Assembly: GCA_948567375.1 (NCBI GenBank)
Contig: OX419757.1
Span: 58,838,001 to 58,902,000 of the forward strand
Source: Lunularia cruciata
Lineage: Eukaryota > Streptophyta > Marchantiopsida > Lunulariales > Lunulariaceae
Reading direction: 5' to 3'
DNA: 64,000 nucleotides
Shown: piece by piece, positions 36,645-48,880 of the stretch
Numbering within the stretch: the first letter of the stretch is position 1
Layout of the letters: each line of letters opens with the position of its first letter
Made by a program: the position numbers and the translations under genes
The notes under the pieces: model-generated
Told to the model about the DNA's origin: nothing
What the model saw: only the letters and a program-made list of their open reading frames with translations
Databases searched by the model: none

Positions 36645-38064
36645 TCAATAGTAAGTTTCGAAGTAGGCCCCCTGCTTGTGAAGATCCGGTTCGGACCTAG
36701 GCGTGTCAAGCAGGCTCTTCTCTCTGAGAATCTTATTTAGCATGGCTTGGTCTCGGAACAAACCACTGAGGCGTCTTCTAACGCCATCCAACATCTTCTT
36801 TCTTTGTTTCTCGACCGTGTCCGGGGCATCGCTAGTTCGTCTCCTCCCTTCCTTTCCAATAAAAATGGTGCAACGATCGCATTTATTCGTAGGTTTAATC
36901 AGGGCTGTATCTGAGGCTCGTCTTTTCAGCCTAGGAATTTCAGCCGGTTTCTCCATGAAGACGTTAGGATCTGCCGGCATCTGAAATTGTCCTTCTAAGG
37001 ACTTGATTGGTTTTAAGAAGGTCAAGGGGACAGTAGATAATTTCATGGAGATTACAGCTCGAGCCCATGTGTCAATAGGAGGGAGCATTATCTCGGGAAT
37101 CAAATTCCACTCATCGTGGGCACAATCTTCCCCAAGATCGTCCCAAGTCTCCATTTTCTTTACATGGCTGTAGCAAGTCATTTGAACCATCTACAGAGAA
37201 AACACAATTCTTTGCTTCATGGACGGGAAGTGTGAGGCTCTGAGACCTGAAATGTTCTTGTAGACTTCGTCGAAAGAGCTCAAGATTGTGTTCCCTCTCC
37301 AGTAGACAACGAATAACAGACGACATAAATGAGGGACGAGTACAATATCTATACTGTACTCGTCCCTCATATATGTCGTCTTTTAGGACATAGTAGGACA
37401 TAGACTAGATAGGTAGTATGAATTTTCTCTTTTCTGATACCATAAAACAGCCAAAACACTGGGGCATAAGGGTTGGATGAGCAACAAAGTTCCTGGTTCT
37501 GATGTAAACCGCAACAATGAACTATCAAGATACAGTGAGAAATTTCTCCCGAATGTTTTCTGATGTACCACAACAACACGCAGATGCTACAAAAACTAAA
37601 AAAAATAAAATACTCAGAAACACGGCAGAGCTCTGTTTGCTCCTACGTATAGGACAACTTTGAGCAAACATCCCGGAACAAGAGAAAGTAGCAAAGCTGC
37701 GTCATCTAAACTGTAACTTACCCATGTACCAAGAGGAAATGATAGCACAACAAACATTGACCGAGAGGGATCATGGGCTTACTTGAGCGACTGTTTTGGA
37801 AACGGCATGGGCCACAACCCTGGGATAAATGGCTAGGTCCTTAATGTGAGCTTCCACCCCATCAAACATGCAACTGAGGGCCTCGCTCACGCATTCGTCC
37901 CGGTAATTTGGATCGAACGGGAAGGCATCCACGAAAGTCACACTTCTCCTTTGCTTTCTCTGCTTTCCATCTTTGCCATCGTCTATTTTCTCCTTCTCTC
38001 TCTTACTTTCTTTATTCTTGGCTTTCTTCTCTTTCTTCCCTTCGACTTTTTTACTGCTACTCAT
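36645..38064 (-). CDS. Gene 2: two-exon gene, possible C2orf81-like protein
   Basis: Exon 1 is 38064-37783 (ATG at 38064, donor CAA|GTAAGC). Exon 2 is 37190-36645 (acceptor TTTTCTCTGTAG|ATG, stop at 36645-36647). Both are phase 0, joined across a 592-nt intron, giving 275 residues. The N-terminus is Lys/Glu-rich (about residues 1-38). Residues ~40-92 are a folded-looking segment (VTFVDAFPFDPNY, then helices). Residues ~105-150 read TWDDLGEDCAHDEW and then LPPIDTWARA. The C-terminal third is basic (DGVRRRLSGLFRDQAML). The order helices, W-x-ED..EW, PP.DTWA resembles C2orf81 (DUF4639), an uncharacterised family I associate with ciliated eukaryotes; this is from memory and unsearched. Nuclear or microtubule-linked location cannot be told from sequence. 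The intron holds a strong hairpin. Confidence 0.7.
37319..37380. repeat. 26-bp-arm hairpin in the gene 2 intron
   Basis: Left arm 37319-37344 and right arm 37355-37380 are reverse complements at 25 of 26 positions (one A/T mismatch), around a 10-nt loop. The core is TGAGGGACGAGTACA. In either strand's RNA this would fold into a near-perfect stem. It is more GC-rich and more exact than the surrounding intron. Confidence 0.9.
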
Positions 38065-38773
38065 CGTGTCACCTTGCTTACCATTCTACACCATTGTTTC
38101 TTTCCAATTCTCAGTTTATCCGGATGATTCTCTACTTCAAACTGCGCTAATTTTCAATCCCGAGACCTTGTTGTAAACTATTAGACAACTATCTTCCGGC
38201 AGTAATGTACGACAACTATCAAGCACAAGTAGGTCCCCAAAACTGTTGAACAGCAGAAACCTAATGCAATCTTCAATAATTCGTATCTAGACGGAGTACA
38301 TGTAGAGTATGGATGGCTTCAGAACTCTGAAATTCGACTCCTAACCAGTACTGGGCAATATATATCCACATTGGACATCTACAAACTTAAGTGCGCGTGA
38401 CAGAAACAACTCACTGCGGCTGCAGAACAGTGGCGGTGATTCAGAAAACAGCTCGCATTTGTCGCCCGTGTGTCCGTCAATTCCTCCCTTTCATTTAAGC
38501 AAAGCAATATCTAATTCAAAACCTGTACTAGTCCTCTTGTCTATTTACTCTCCCTTCTCAAGAATACGTCCTAATAAAATAATTCATCCTGAATCGCACT
38601 CCCTGGTGACCCGATTCATACAATCCCTGATAGCTGTTTTCTCCGAATCAAATTTTTAGATCCAAACATGATTCGATAGCTCCAACTCCAACTCCAACTC
38701 CAGCAAACTGTCACATGAAATCACCTGCTTCTGCCACCAGCTTGAAATCTGGAAACCCTAATCCATTCGCTCC

Positions 38774-39091
38774 ATGCAACTAAGAGCTCCAACTCTTACG
38801 ACTAACAAACCTAATAGACGTCCTCGACCTGTTCACGACCTTCAATTCAGCCAGGCCACTGTTCTTGCGACTCTGGATATGAAAACTATACCTAACTCTA
38901 TACCACCCCTTGATATGCGCTCTTCCTCAATCGGGGGCAGCAGGAGTTCGAGAGACGAAACGAGTTTGTATCCAAGGAAACGGATATTTTCTCGCCTAGG
39001 CTTACTTGGCGGTTCTTCTCCCTTCGTGCTCCAGCGTCGGGGAATTCGAAGGGTATGGGAGAGGGTGGCGACGAGAGAGAAGGAAAGATAG
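38774..39091 (+). CDS. Unrecognised 105-codon frame upstream of gene 2
   Basis: Plus-strand frame from an ATG at 38774, divergent from gene 2 (710 bp between starts). It is basic, Arg/Ser/Pro-rich, with no known motif. An (AACTCC)3-like run lies just upstream (about 38683-38702). Possibly part of the promoter and leader region rather than a gene. The GC-rich island ends just after it, at about 39.15 kb. Confidence 0.18.
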   Translation: MQLRAPTLTTNKPNRRPRPVHDLQFSQATVLATLDMKTIPNSIPPLDMRSSSIGGSRSSRDETSLYPRKRIFSRLGLLGGSSPFVLQRRGIRRVWERVATREKER

Positions 39092-39149
39092 GATTAGAGA
39101 AATTCTTGACTTTCGGAAGGTACACTAGCTTAAGGCCTAGGGGAATAGT

Positions 39150-40780
39150 CCATTTTCTTTGTTTTCAGTTTCATTCGTATTTGAAGGCCCTGCGAATTAA
39201 ATAAATAAACAAAAGGACAATCAATCTTTTAAAATTTGGAGTGATTACTTCTTGTTTGGAGAGAGGTTAAGGACATATAATCTACAAAAATTTCGAGTGT
39301 TTACTTCTATTTTGGAGAGAAATTGGTCGAGAATTTCCACCTCCGTTCTCTTGATTTTTGTGTTTTATTCCACTAGATCTTAGTTTAAAGACTATGGAGA
39401 CATGAAATAAAAGTTGTGTGGCTTCATAGATTTTAGTGTTTCTAGAGTGAACATTTACTCATATGCGATAAGATGTGAATGGAATATGGTTTCGTAAGTT
39501 CACGTAGATATGGAGCGAATATCAAGTATTATTATCATTATTTTGGTGTTAGTGATGGCTTCACTTGCATAGGAGCAATTTGGCTACACACCATGGTACA
39601 CATGCTTGCTTGGTGTATCATCAACTTTTTACTGTTAATGCTAGTTATGGCTTCACTTCCCCTTGCATAGAGCGACTAGAAATACACTCGGTTTTGAATG
39701 TCATCAACTCTTTACCACGTAAAGTGAAAATATCTATGTAAGAAATATACATAAGATCTATGATTGTGCGGGATGGTGTGTAATACTCTCTTTATCTCAT
39801 AAGACTAAAGATCTATGAGAGAAAGATGTAGGACTATGATTACATTATTTAGGATGCTCGTGTAAGGTAAGTTATTATATCAACATTGTTAACACTTGGA
39901 ATTATACTTGTGATGAACATTCCTTCTTTGACCATTTTGAGGATATCAATTGAGTTGAGGAAGTGGTTAGCATCTCAAGCAAGTTGTATTTTTGAGATTA
40001 GTTTTCCACATTTATCTTTCTTCCATAAGCTTCACACTACACTCCATGATGATGTTAGGTAGTGTTTTTTTTACCACCCAATCAACTAGTTTGTGATCCC
40101 TTGGATGAGTTAATATGGTTCTTATTCTATTTACTCCCACAATGGTGTCTTTCTTATACTAGAGGGGTGAAGTGTTGAGCAAAGAGAGTTTGTTGCTAGA
40201 TTTTATAGATTCCAAATATGAGATTGGTTTATCCTACAAAACAAGTCTATTTGAACTGCACGCTCTAGGAGATAAGTTTCAACCAAAGGTTCAACCACTA
40301 TAGATTCCACTGGATTATGATAGTGTATGATATTGAATCAAGACATAGAGTATAATAGAGTAGTAAAAGCCCTATATCTTTTGTCCATGGCTAATACTAT
40401 TACTATTACTATTATCTCTTCCATAGAGTAGTAAAAGCCCTATATCTTTTGTCCATGGCTAATACTATTACTATTATCTCTTCCTTATGTTATTATATTC
40501 TTTGGTGAGAGATTGAGTACCATTAGAAATCTTAGAATATCAACATGAGTAGACTTTATGTTTTGATAGTATGATTTTTGTACATGCACAATGCATAGCC
40601 CCATATCTCTATTTAAGGGGTTTCTATCAAAGATGGTTTATAAGCACACCTTAGATATTACTTCCAAGTAGATAATTCCTTTAGTGGTTTTACCAAGCTA
40701 TTCTAATTGGCAATAGTAGTAGCAAGAGGAGATATTCCTACATCAACTAATCAAGTATTATATGCTAGTTGATTTCTTGC
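39150..40780. other. AT-rich repeat-derived DNA
   Basis: No gene. Contains one recent tandem duplication (listed). Plus-strand remnants just before 40.8 kb lead into the LINE-like RT relic and may be its 5' part, but I could not align them to a domain. Confidence 0.45.
40355..40484. repeat. Near-perfect tandem duplication with a TACTAT microsatellite
   Basis: 40355-40422 (68 bp) and 40423-40484 (62 bp) are the same from ATAGAGTAGTAAAAGCCCTA to ATCTCTTCC. They differ only by one 6-bp step in the (ACTATT)n run, pointing to a recent event. Confidence 0.9.
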
Positions 40781-40789
40781 AATGAAGAA

Positions 40790-41950
40790 GGACATATGGC
40801 GTGTTGGATCAATTGCTCTTGGAAAGGTCTTCTTACAACTTGTTAGCCATACTATTGTCTTTCAATATTGTTATCACTTCCAACAACACCTTAGTCCACA
40901 TCAATTTGGAGATGCTATACCATAATGTTGTGTGGTATCAAAGTACTCTTAGATATCTTACAAAATGGGTTGTTCTACATATGGATGTTGAGAACACTTT
41001 TAGTAACATCTCATATAGGGAGGCAGATGGATCCTTAGTGTGTCTTATCACTTTTTTGCATTCCTTCCATAGTTGTCCTTCTTCTTTTTATTAACAACAC
41101 AATTTCTCATAAGAGAAAGTCATTATCTTATATTTAGTTGTTGATACAAAATAATGAGATCTTTATGAGGATTTTTAGTTGCCATGGCTCACTTTTGTGC
41201 TCTCTTATCTAATCTCTTATCTAATTTGGCAACCCCAAGTTTTGTCTTTCTCTCCTTGGCATATAACATATACATTATGGACACTATAGATCAGATAAGG
41301 TACACTTTTGACCACTTGACCACCAAGCTTCATCTTGTTGGCTTGACAATTAAGGTGTCAAATATCAGAGCATAGTCTCCTCTAGGTATCCCTTCTCAAC
41401 TCTAGCTTCTAAAGTTGTGTTATATCTATAGATGGCCAATGTATTCTTGGAGTGCTAGAAGGATCCAAGGATTTTGTCACACTCTTCTTAGACATTGCTC
41501 TTGTATAAGATACTCTTCATGTGAATGACTTTTTTCTACTAGGAGATCCACAAGTGACATTTAGTACACTTTCCTCCATTATTTCATGTTGATGGACTTA
41601 CTTGCTTTGCACAATTCCTCCTTCTCCAACCTTCTTGTCATGTTTGAGAGCTTTTGATAAGAAAATCATTATGTTTTTGGTGATGTCATTGGCTTGACAC
41701 TTAAATATCCATGTCCAATAGACATGGACATTTAAATGTATGATAAGAGATTTGGCATATAAACAAACATCTCTACCAATCTTATATGGAAGAGTAAGCC
41801 TACTATTTATGGAGGAAATTTCACTTGTGTTTTTGGGTAGTTAGGCTCTCTTGGCACCTTTGCTTTCCTCCTATTTTATAGTTGATGATAGTTCAATATT
41901 GTACAAGTATGTGATTGATGTGGAGGAGGGATCTTTTATCTCTAAGTGCT
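40790..41950 (+). pseudogene. LINE-like reverse transcriptase relic
   Basis: Broken plus-strand frames in the order of a non-LTR-type RT. A HLSPHQFG-like segment lies near 40.9 kb. VVLHMDVENTFSNISYRE at about 40968-41021 carries the first catalytic Asp in the D.enAFn.is pattern, followed by GSLVCLITFLHSFHSC. FVFLSLAYNIYIM at about 41235-41273 stands where active members have a LADD/YADD box, here mutated. A thumb-like continuation follows to about 41.7 kb, with further fragments to 41.95 kb. A diverged copy of the last part lies at about 54.65-54.78 kb. Both catalytic-box decay and stops show it is dead. The exact clade is not determined. Confidence 0.6.
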
Positions 41951-42069
41951 ATTGTGGCAAACAAGAGGTAGATTATCTCCCAAAGGCACAAGATGGCCTT
42001 CAATCCTTTGCCTCCTTGCCTTTTGATTGGACTATAAGTTTACAATCTTCCTTGATATATCAATAACTT

Positions 42070-44300
42070 CAATAGGTGTTGCATAAACTCATCCATTCTT
42101 TGTGCTACTAGGGCATGTCTGTGCTCTTGTTGTAGCAAGGGTGCAAGCTATTGGATCCTAGCTCAACCATGGATTTGTGCATTTTTACTTGTGCCAATTA
42201 ATTTCTCTATAATGATGAGGGTTTGCTTAGGTTTGGTTCACCCATTTGCATCTTCAGTACTCACTTGTAAGTGTGTAGTACATATGGAACAATTTCCTTT
42301 TGGAGGATAGAGCAAAGATATCCATGATATCATTAGAGATATAATGTTTATTATGGTATAAGAGAATGAATATTTCATTTTGAGTGAGCTTTAGTATTCT
42401 TTGCAAATAACATGAATTAGTGCAAACTTGCAATGATCAAGTGAAAATAGTAGATGTTGTGGTTATGGATTCCACATCCAATGCTATTTCAGAGGTGGTG
42501 ATTGATTACACATCTTTTAGATAGACAATGAGCGGAGTAGTGGTAGCCACGGTCTCTAAGTATAGAGTATAGAAAGAGGTAACCTATTTGTTCCTCTAGC
42601 CTTGGAGTAATATGGATTGATGGAAATGGTGTTTTCCACAAAATAATAGAGTAGTTTAAGACAAATTTTTAAAATTATCATCCAAATATGATGGTTTAAT
42701 TATCAATAGCATTGACCTTACACAATAAGGTATTAATGGCATGTTTAACATAACTATTAATTTAACCTACTATTTGGAATTAGAGTTTGAATTTTAAATG
42801 AAAAACAATTAAACTTAACAGATAAAATATTATCTTGTCAATATTTAAGAGTGTTTTCTTCATTTGAATTTTTGGTCTCTTTGTTGTATATTGAGTCTTA
42901 TTGAATTCTTCTTCTTTAAATTTATTTATTAATTTTCAGAATAATCATGCAAAAGAAAGAAATTGATTTGAGTTGTATTGAAGGTGAAGATTTTTACCTA
43001 AATTTCATAAGTGAATAGATTGCTAGAAGAGGTGAAAACTTAAGTTCAAATTAACTTAGACTACAATACCTACACATAAAATTCTTTGTCATCTTTTTCT
43101 TCTTTTTAGAAGATTTCTTAACATGTACTTCATTCATTCTAATGAAAATACCTCCACTTCCTTCACCATTTTTGTAAGAGGAATCCACCCATCAGAACTT
43201 AGGTTTCTAGGTCTATCAAGCATGTATTTCTTGAAGATTATCGTGCCTTAATTATTTGGTCCAAGATTTACATGTACAAGATTCACTGAGAAATCTTCCT
43301 CTCAATACAATTTTTGTATGAAAAGTCATTAGCCTTTCAATTAGATATTTAAACTTACCAATTTTTTCTTTTATAGACTATTCTTACACAAAGTCAAACA
43401 TTGCCTTGATAATCTTTAGTTAAGAAGAAAACAAAACAAATATGTACATGCACATTGGCTCTTAGAAAAAAAATTAGACTAATCACAAATACCTAAATTT
43501 AGGTAGGTTGAGTGCATACTAAGATTTCTTCAAGTGGATTCAAAAGATGGTCAATAAAATATGAGACAAATACAATCAATAACCTGATTAACATACTAAT
43601 TCAAAGTCAATCAATTAATATCTCAATTATAAGTTTCTATTGTTATAGAATTCTTCTTTAACTACATCTCTTTCAACTAGTTTAAGAATCTGTTTATCAA
43701 TCAAGGATTCAACAATCAAATCTTTACTTGAATGAATTATAACCTCAACTAGATGAGAGCTTTGACTTTCATCATTACTAATAAAAGGTAATTATAACTA
43801 CCTCTCCTATAGTATTTTTTGTGCATATATACATTGGTACACAACAAAGATTGTTGTTACATCACTTTGTGTAGAAGCACAATTCATATACGGAGTCACA
43901 TATGAACTCTAAAGTGCCACAATAATTAAAAATATCAAAACTGAAATTGTATGTACTCAATAAATGAGCATTGATTATGCTCATCAAGCCAAACGCACTC
44001 TAGCATAAAGACTCCAAGTTTCACTTGCTAGTTTTGTCCACTGAAACTAGAAGCTTGAAAGTGCAACATAGAAGAGTGAGCTTTCTATAGCCCCAATTCA
44101 AGGTGTACCTCTCTTTGGAGAAACTAAGTGTGAGACTCCAAGCTATCTATAGATGTGAACTAGTTCCTGGTTAGATTGAACTTGTATAGCATTGTGTTTA
44201 CACTTAGTACACTTGTTCTAAATTTAGTTAGAAAGCCGCTGCCTATGTGGGGCACTAGGTTCTTGGCCTACCCTCCTTTGTGGGTAGCACATTGTTCTTA
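42070..44300. other. AT-rich non-genic DNA with an inverted LTR-like copy
   Basis: No open frame of note. 43821-43921 is an inverted copy of the TGTGGCACTTTAGAG repeat found at 3324 and 3882. The rest (42.6-43.8 kb) is very AT-rich with no structure I can name. Confidence 0.45.
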
Positions 44301-44319
44301 GATCTGTATCTCTATTCAA

Positions 44320-46923
44320 ATTGTCCATACCTTGTACAAAAGGAAGTCTTTTGTACATCTTCTCCACCAATTAGAATTTGCCAATATTCACTTAAAGATC
44401 CAACTTGGAGAAGTATCATGCTCCATTTAATTGATCCAAAAAGTCATCAATCAAGGTAAGGATACATATTCTTCATTGTTTGTTTATTGAGACTTTGGTA
44501 GTCAATGCAGAATCATAGTTCTACATCCTTCTTTGGTACAAATAGTACTAGTGCTCCCCAAGGAGATTTATTATATTATATGAAATCCCTCTCTAATAAC
44601 TTGGTATGTGTTGTTTAAAGCTCTTCTAACTCTTTTGGTGAGAGCTAATATATTGGTCTACTCATTGGAGTATACTTGGAAATTACTCAATCTTGAAAGG
44701 TATATTGCAATCAAAGGGTAACTAAACCCTTCAGAAGATCATTTAGAAACAAATTTTTAATCTCATGAACTATCTCATCAACCATCACTTGTTGAGGCTT
44801 CTTATACTCATCAGATTCTCCTTGTGCAATTTGCTTTATCTACATATAAAACATGGAAATATTTTCCTCCAAAACTTGTTCTACCACTATTATATTGGCA
44901 AACTTCCCATCTCGTGATTGAATACTCTTAGATGTTTTGCTCAAAGGAGTAAGATAACCAAATTGATAATCCTTAAGTTAGTGTTGTACTTGCATTTTTC
45001 ATAGGCCCCATCAAATTGAACCTTATGATATCAAGCAAAGGGAGACCTATAATAACATTGTATTAGAGAGTAGCTACTACAAACTTCATACACTTTGAAT
45101 AATCCCTCCAAATCTTGAATGTAACAAGATGTGAGGTATAAAATGTAGAACCCTTTCTAACATCCACCATCATCAATTTGCTACCAAATATTGGCTTGAT
45201 AGGAATAGATAATTCCTTTTCTAACTGTATGGAAATGTAATTCTCAAAAGTCTCACAATCGACCAAAATACTACAATCATTATAAGATATCATACCTTGC
45301 AAGTGTATCAAACTTGCATTGGTCAAGCCTTCAATCTCATTGGAACAAATAAGGTTCCCAATAAGTGGTTTGATATCTCTTATTTGGATTCTTTGTTTTG
45401 TTCATCCTTGTGTTTCAAGAACTCAATTTGGGCAATGGGTCAAGGTCATCCATTCCTAGTTGGATATTTGGCAATATGATATCTAATTTGGAAAAAGTAG
45501 AAGAAATTACCATTTTGTTACAATCTTTCTATATCTCTATTGCCAAGTGGTCTCCATTGTATGGCATCAATCTCCATTGGTATGGCTCTTCCATCTATAT
45601 GTGATATCTTTATAACTTTTGTGAAGGTTAAGCTTGACACCAAGATGTGATAACCAAGGAATCAAAGCGCTCGGCCAACTCCATGGTTTCTTCCCAAGTG
45701 TTTGGGCTCATACATGGTTACTTCTATTTTGGTGCTTGATTTGAAGCCTCTCACAAAAATATTTAGAGCTTTATCTTGCAATATCTCTAGAATCAACATT
45801 ATTGTATTTGGAATTGATTGATGTGGTTTCTCATATAACCAATCTACTTCAATTTTGCCAATTTATCTTGTTCACTTCTGTAATATTCATCACTTGGAAT
45901 CATCTAATTATTGCACTCTTGAATTCTTTTCATGTTGAGATTGGAGTAACAAACTATCCTTGAGCTTGCTCTTCTCAAAATTGTAACTATAGTTTTATCA
46001 TTCCATCTAATTGCCTCAAAGCCAATAGATCTATCTCTATTTCTCTAGAAGATTTATAACTTTAAGATAATATTCACAATCAAATACAAAATTCTCTATT
46101 ATACCTGGTAGATTTTTGCTTTCAAATACATTTGGCTTTGGAAAACAAACCTGATCTTCTCCTTCTCAAAGTGCTACTTTCTCTTTCTTTCTTATTGTTT
46201 ATTATCATGATCTCTCTTCTAATAATCAAGTAAGATGCTCAATCTATTGCTGCCTAGTAATGATAACTTTGAGCATTACCACCATGACTAATACTCTACC
46301 AACTACCTTTTTTCAATTATCTAAGTCATCACATAGATGAATATCTCCAGCACTCTTGATAAGGATTGGAAAGATAAATAGTTCATCAAAAAAGATGATC
46401 ACATTCAAAAACTTTTGCCCAAAGCATGAAATGATGAACTATGTGAAGTGATGCTTTGGTAGTACATGGACACTTAAATCCCAATGGTTTGGGAGACATA
46501 AATTTGGTGATCTATAGATTCCATCCATCCTATTTTTCTCTTATACTAATATGAAAGTCTAAGGAAAGAAATAAGAGAATGGAAATCAAAGTGGAAGAGA
46601 GCATATTGGAACCCTCAAGTGAGGGAAACTCCAAATGCCCAATATCAGCTTAGGCTTTAGTATTTGTAATGAAGCATTTACAAGGGTCTTGTGAAGCTTC
46701 AAATGAATATTCCTTCCAAAGGCTACCTACTTGGCATACAAGCTAGCCATTAACTTGGTGCACAAGTTACCCAATCCTTGGAAGGTACCTTGAAGATTCC
46801 TAGAGGCTTCTAAAACATTTTACCAAGAATCTTCCTAGATGCTTCTAGAAAAATCTTAGAATTTCTAGCTATATTTGACTTATTTGACTAACTTATTAGC
46901 CTTTGCTAGCTCCATGTTATAGG
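44320..46923 (-). mobile_element. Second, truncated copy of gypsy element G1
   Basis: Same orientation as G1. LTR about 46550-46923, decayed primer site, gag remnants at about 45.65-46.1 kb, protease at 45063-45326 (D-C-E in place of the catalytic triad), and the start of RT at about 44.33-44.55 kb, where it breaks off. It aligns to 9.9-12.5 kb. The protease stretch is about 80% identical by eye, so the two inserts are old. RNase H and integrase are missing on the left. Confidence 0.75.
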
Positions 46924-47807
46924 ATATAATACAATCTTCTCCTAAATCTTCTTTGTCAGGTTGAACTTTATAGCACATATTCTCCCTTGCTCTATCTTAT
47001 CCAAATATAAACCTCATTCAAAATACTTATACTTATTAGTACACGTGGCCAAATATTTGCTCAACTCAAACATCATTTCGTTCTCTTGAAATGGATTTAT
47101 AGATGATTAAGTTTGTCATTTGTCATTCTACATCCATGTTTATACTCTTTGTTAACAAGAGCTCCTTTGGACTCTTATTCTTCCATTCTTGTGCATCCTT
47201 GTAGGACTTCATATATCTTGACCATTTTTCATAACTCCTCTATCTTGGTATTTGGCGCAAAGATTTATCTTTTGTTTGACACATGTGAAATCTAGAATTC
47301 TTCCAAATCAACATCCATGGAAGTAAAGTTATTTGGCTCTGTTGTGCTTCAAGAACACCATGGATTTTGGTTTTTTTTTGTTTTCACTCTTCTTGTGGAG
47401 AGAGGATTGTCAAAATTTGCATGTGTTTTATTGTCTTTCTCCATACACCCCTTGTTAAGAGTGGTACTTCTTGAGTCACTCTCAATCTTAAATACTCCTT
47501 CTAATTCGTTTATCTGCCCAATTTCAGCTCATTTTTCTAATTTTATATAGGTGCCCCAATTTTTTTTTACTCTATTGCTCATTTGATATTGAAGTAATGC
47601 TTGCTCAATTTCCCTTGGGCATTCAAGATAGATAGGAAGACATCCTTGATGAATCAATCTATCTTTGCTTATATGAGGGACTTTATAAAAAAAATCCACC
47701 ACCACCAACTTTCAAGGTTTTGATCATGCATTGTTGGTGGGTGAGGAAGATCTTATTCAAAGTATCATGGTCCAATGCTACAAATGATCTTGCCATTGAG
47801 TTGATGA
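46924..47807. other. AT-rich non-genic DNA
   Basis: Short plus-strand frames (47113-47295 and 47317-47550) have no resemblance I recognise. Probably decayed repeat. Confidence 0.4.
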
Positions 47808-47812
47808 GCTCA

Positions 47813-48428
47813 TGTAATACCATTAGCTAGACATATTATCTAGAGATGGAAATTGGCTTGATAATATTTGGAAGGATGTTATATATGATGTTCTAAGTAG
47901 ATCAGATTGAGGTGCCATCAAAAGAGTACTCCCATTAATAAGGTAGAGATAAGAAATGCACTAAAAACTTTAGAGCCAATTTCAAAGGCCCAAATGGATG
48001 AATTAGGCCTCAGAAATTGGAGAATGCTCTTCACTTTGGGGAGAAAAGGAGCTGCTCTCCCCCCCCTCCCCTTTCTTTTTTGTCTCATTGAGAGCTTTTG
48101 AATATCACCTCACCCATGCTATTTTGAGCTTCATATAGAAGATTACCCAAAGATTCCATTTGGTCAAACTTTTTTGACCAACCAGTTAGGACAAGGATCA
48201 ACATGACCAATCCATACAACTAATCTAAGGGTGGAGCTCATTGACATGTCAGCAATCCATGCATCTGATCCAAGGGTGGAGCTCCTTTTGAGTGGATCCT
48301 CTTTGCTATATAATAAAAAAAAAGGTATTTCTTTGGGCATCGGAGAATTGAGGGATGGAGCCTTGTGTTTCTCTTGTGTTTTTTTTCTTTTTTTTTCTTG
48401 GGGGTTCTCCTGTCCTTAGAACATTATA
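47813..48428 (-). mobile_element. Solo LTR D with perfect target duplication
   Basis: Inverted relative to copies A-C. It starts TGTAATACCATTAGCTAGAC and ends CCTTAGAACATTATA on the plus strand, 616 bp. Perfect 5-bp target duplications GCTCA lie at 47808-47812 and 48429-48433. It contains a C-run (48059-48067) at the position where copy C has a G-run (49241-49250), consistent with inversion. No internal sequence is attached. Confidence 0.85.
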
Positions 48429-48502
48429 GCTCATCAATTTTCATTGCAGCCACTTTGTGTAGTAAGGACTAAATAGCATTGAAGTAGCACAAATCTAGCA
48501 CA

Positions 48503-48517
48503 TTGGTGTTAGAGCTA
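48503..48517 (+). promoter_or_regulatory. Possible decayed primer-binding site
   Basis: TTGGTGTTAGAGCTA resembles the initiator-Met primer site TTGGTATCAGAGC after C-to-T and A-to-G changes, and is preceded by a CA-ending stretch (tagcaca). It lies 75 bp outside solo LTR D, whose target duplications close before it, so it would belong to a different, older element. Confidence 0.3.
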
Positions 48518-48880
48518 TTTGGTGGTTGTTCCATCATCTGAACATCAAGGTTGCAGTCTTTTAATTTGGTGGTAGCTTCATAGAAAATCATATTGTCTAG
48601 TTTGAAATGAGGTCCTACATTGTCTAATTGAATAAACACACTCTACAAAGTACATTGAGTTTTTCCACCTGTTGTAGGCCACTTGTTATGAAATAGTGAC
48701 AAGCGCTTTGTCAAGAATGTAAGTGCAATAAACATCATGACCAATAGAGGTAATTGCCCTAGCTACCCAACTACCATGGGGGAAATTTTTGCTTGCATGC
48801 TTTGTAGACAAACAAGAAGAAGCCAAGTTTACCATCAAATAGTTGGTTTTTGTTGTAATCATGATTAGTGTGAGCAATTG

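Noticed and set aside
37111-37401. A 96-codon minus-strand frame overlapping gene 2
   Set aside because: It lies in a different frame, spans the intron hairpin and the start of exon 2, and has no coding logic once the exon 1-exon 2 splice is applied.
47813-48520. LTR D plus downstream primer-like site as an intact element start
   Set aside because: Perfect GCTCA duplications close LTR D at 48428, so the primer-like site 75 bp away cannot belong to it.
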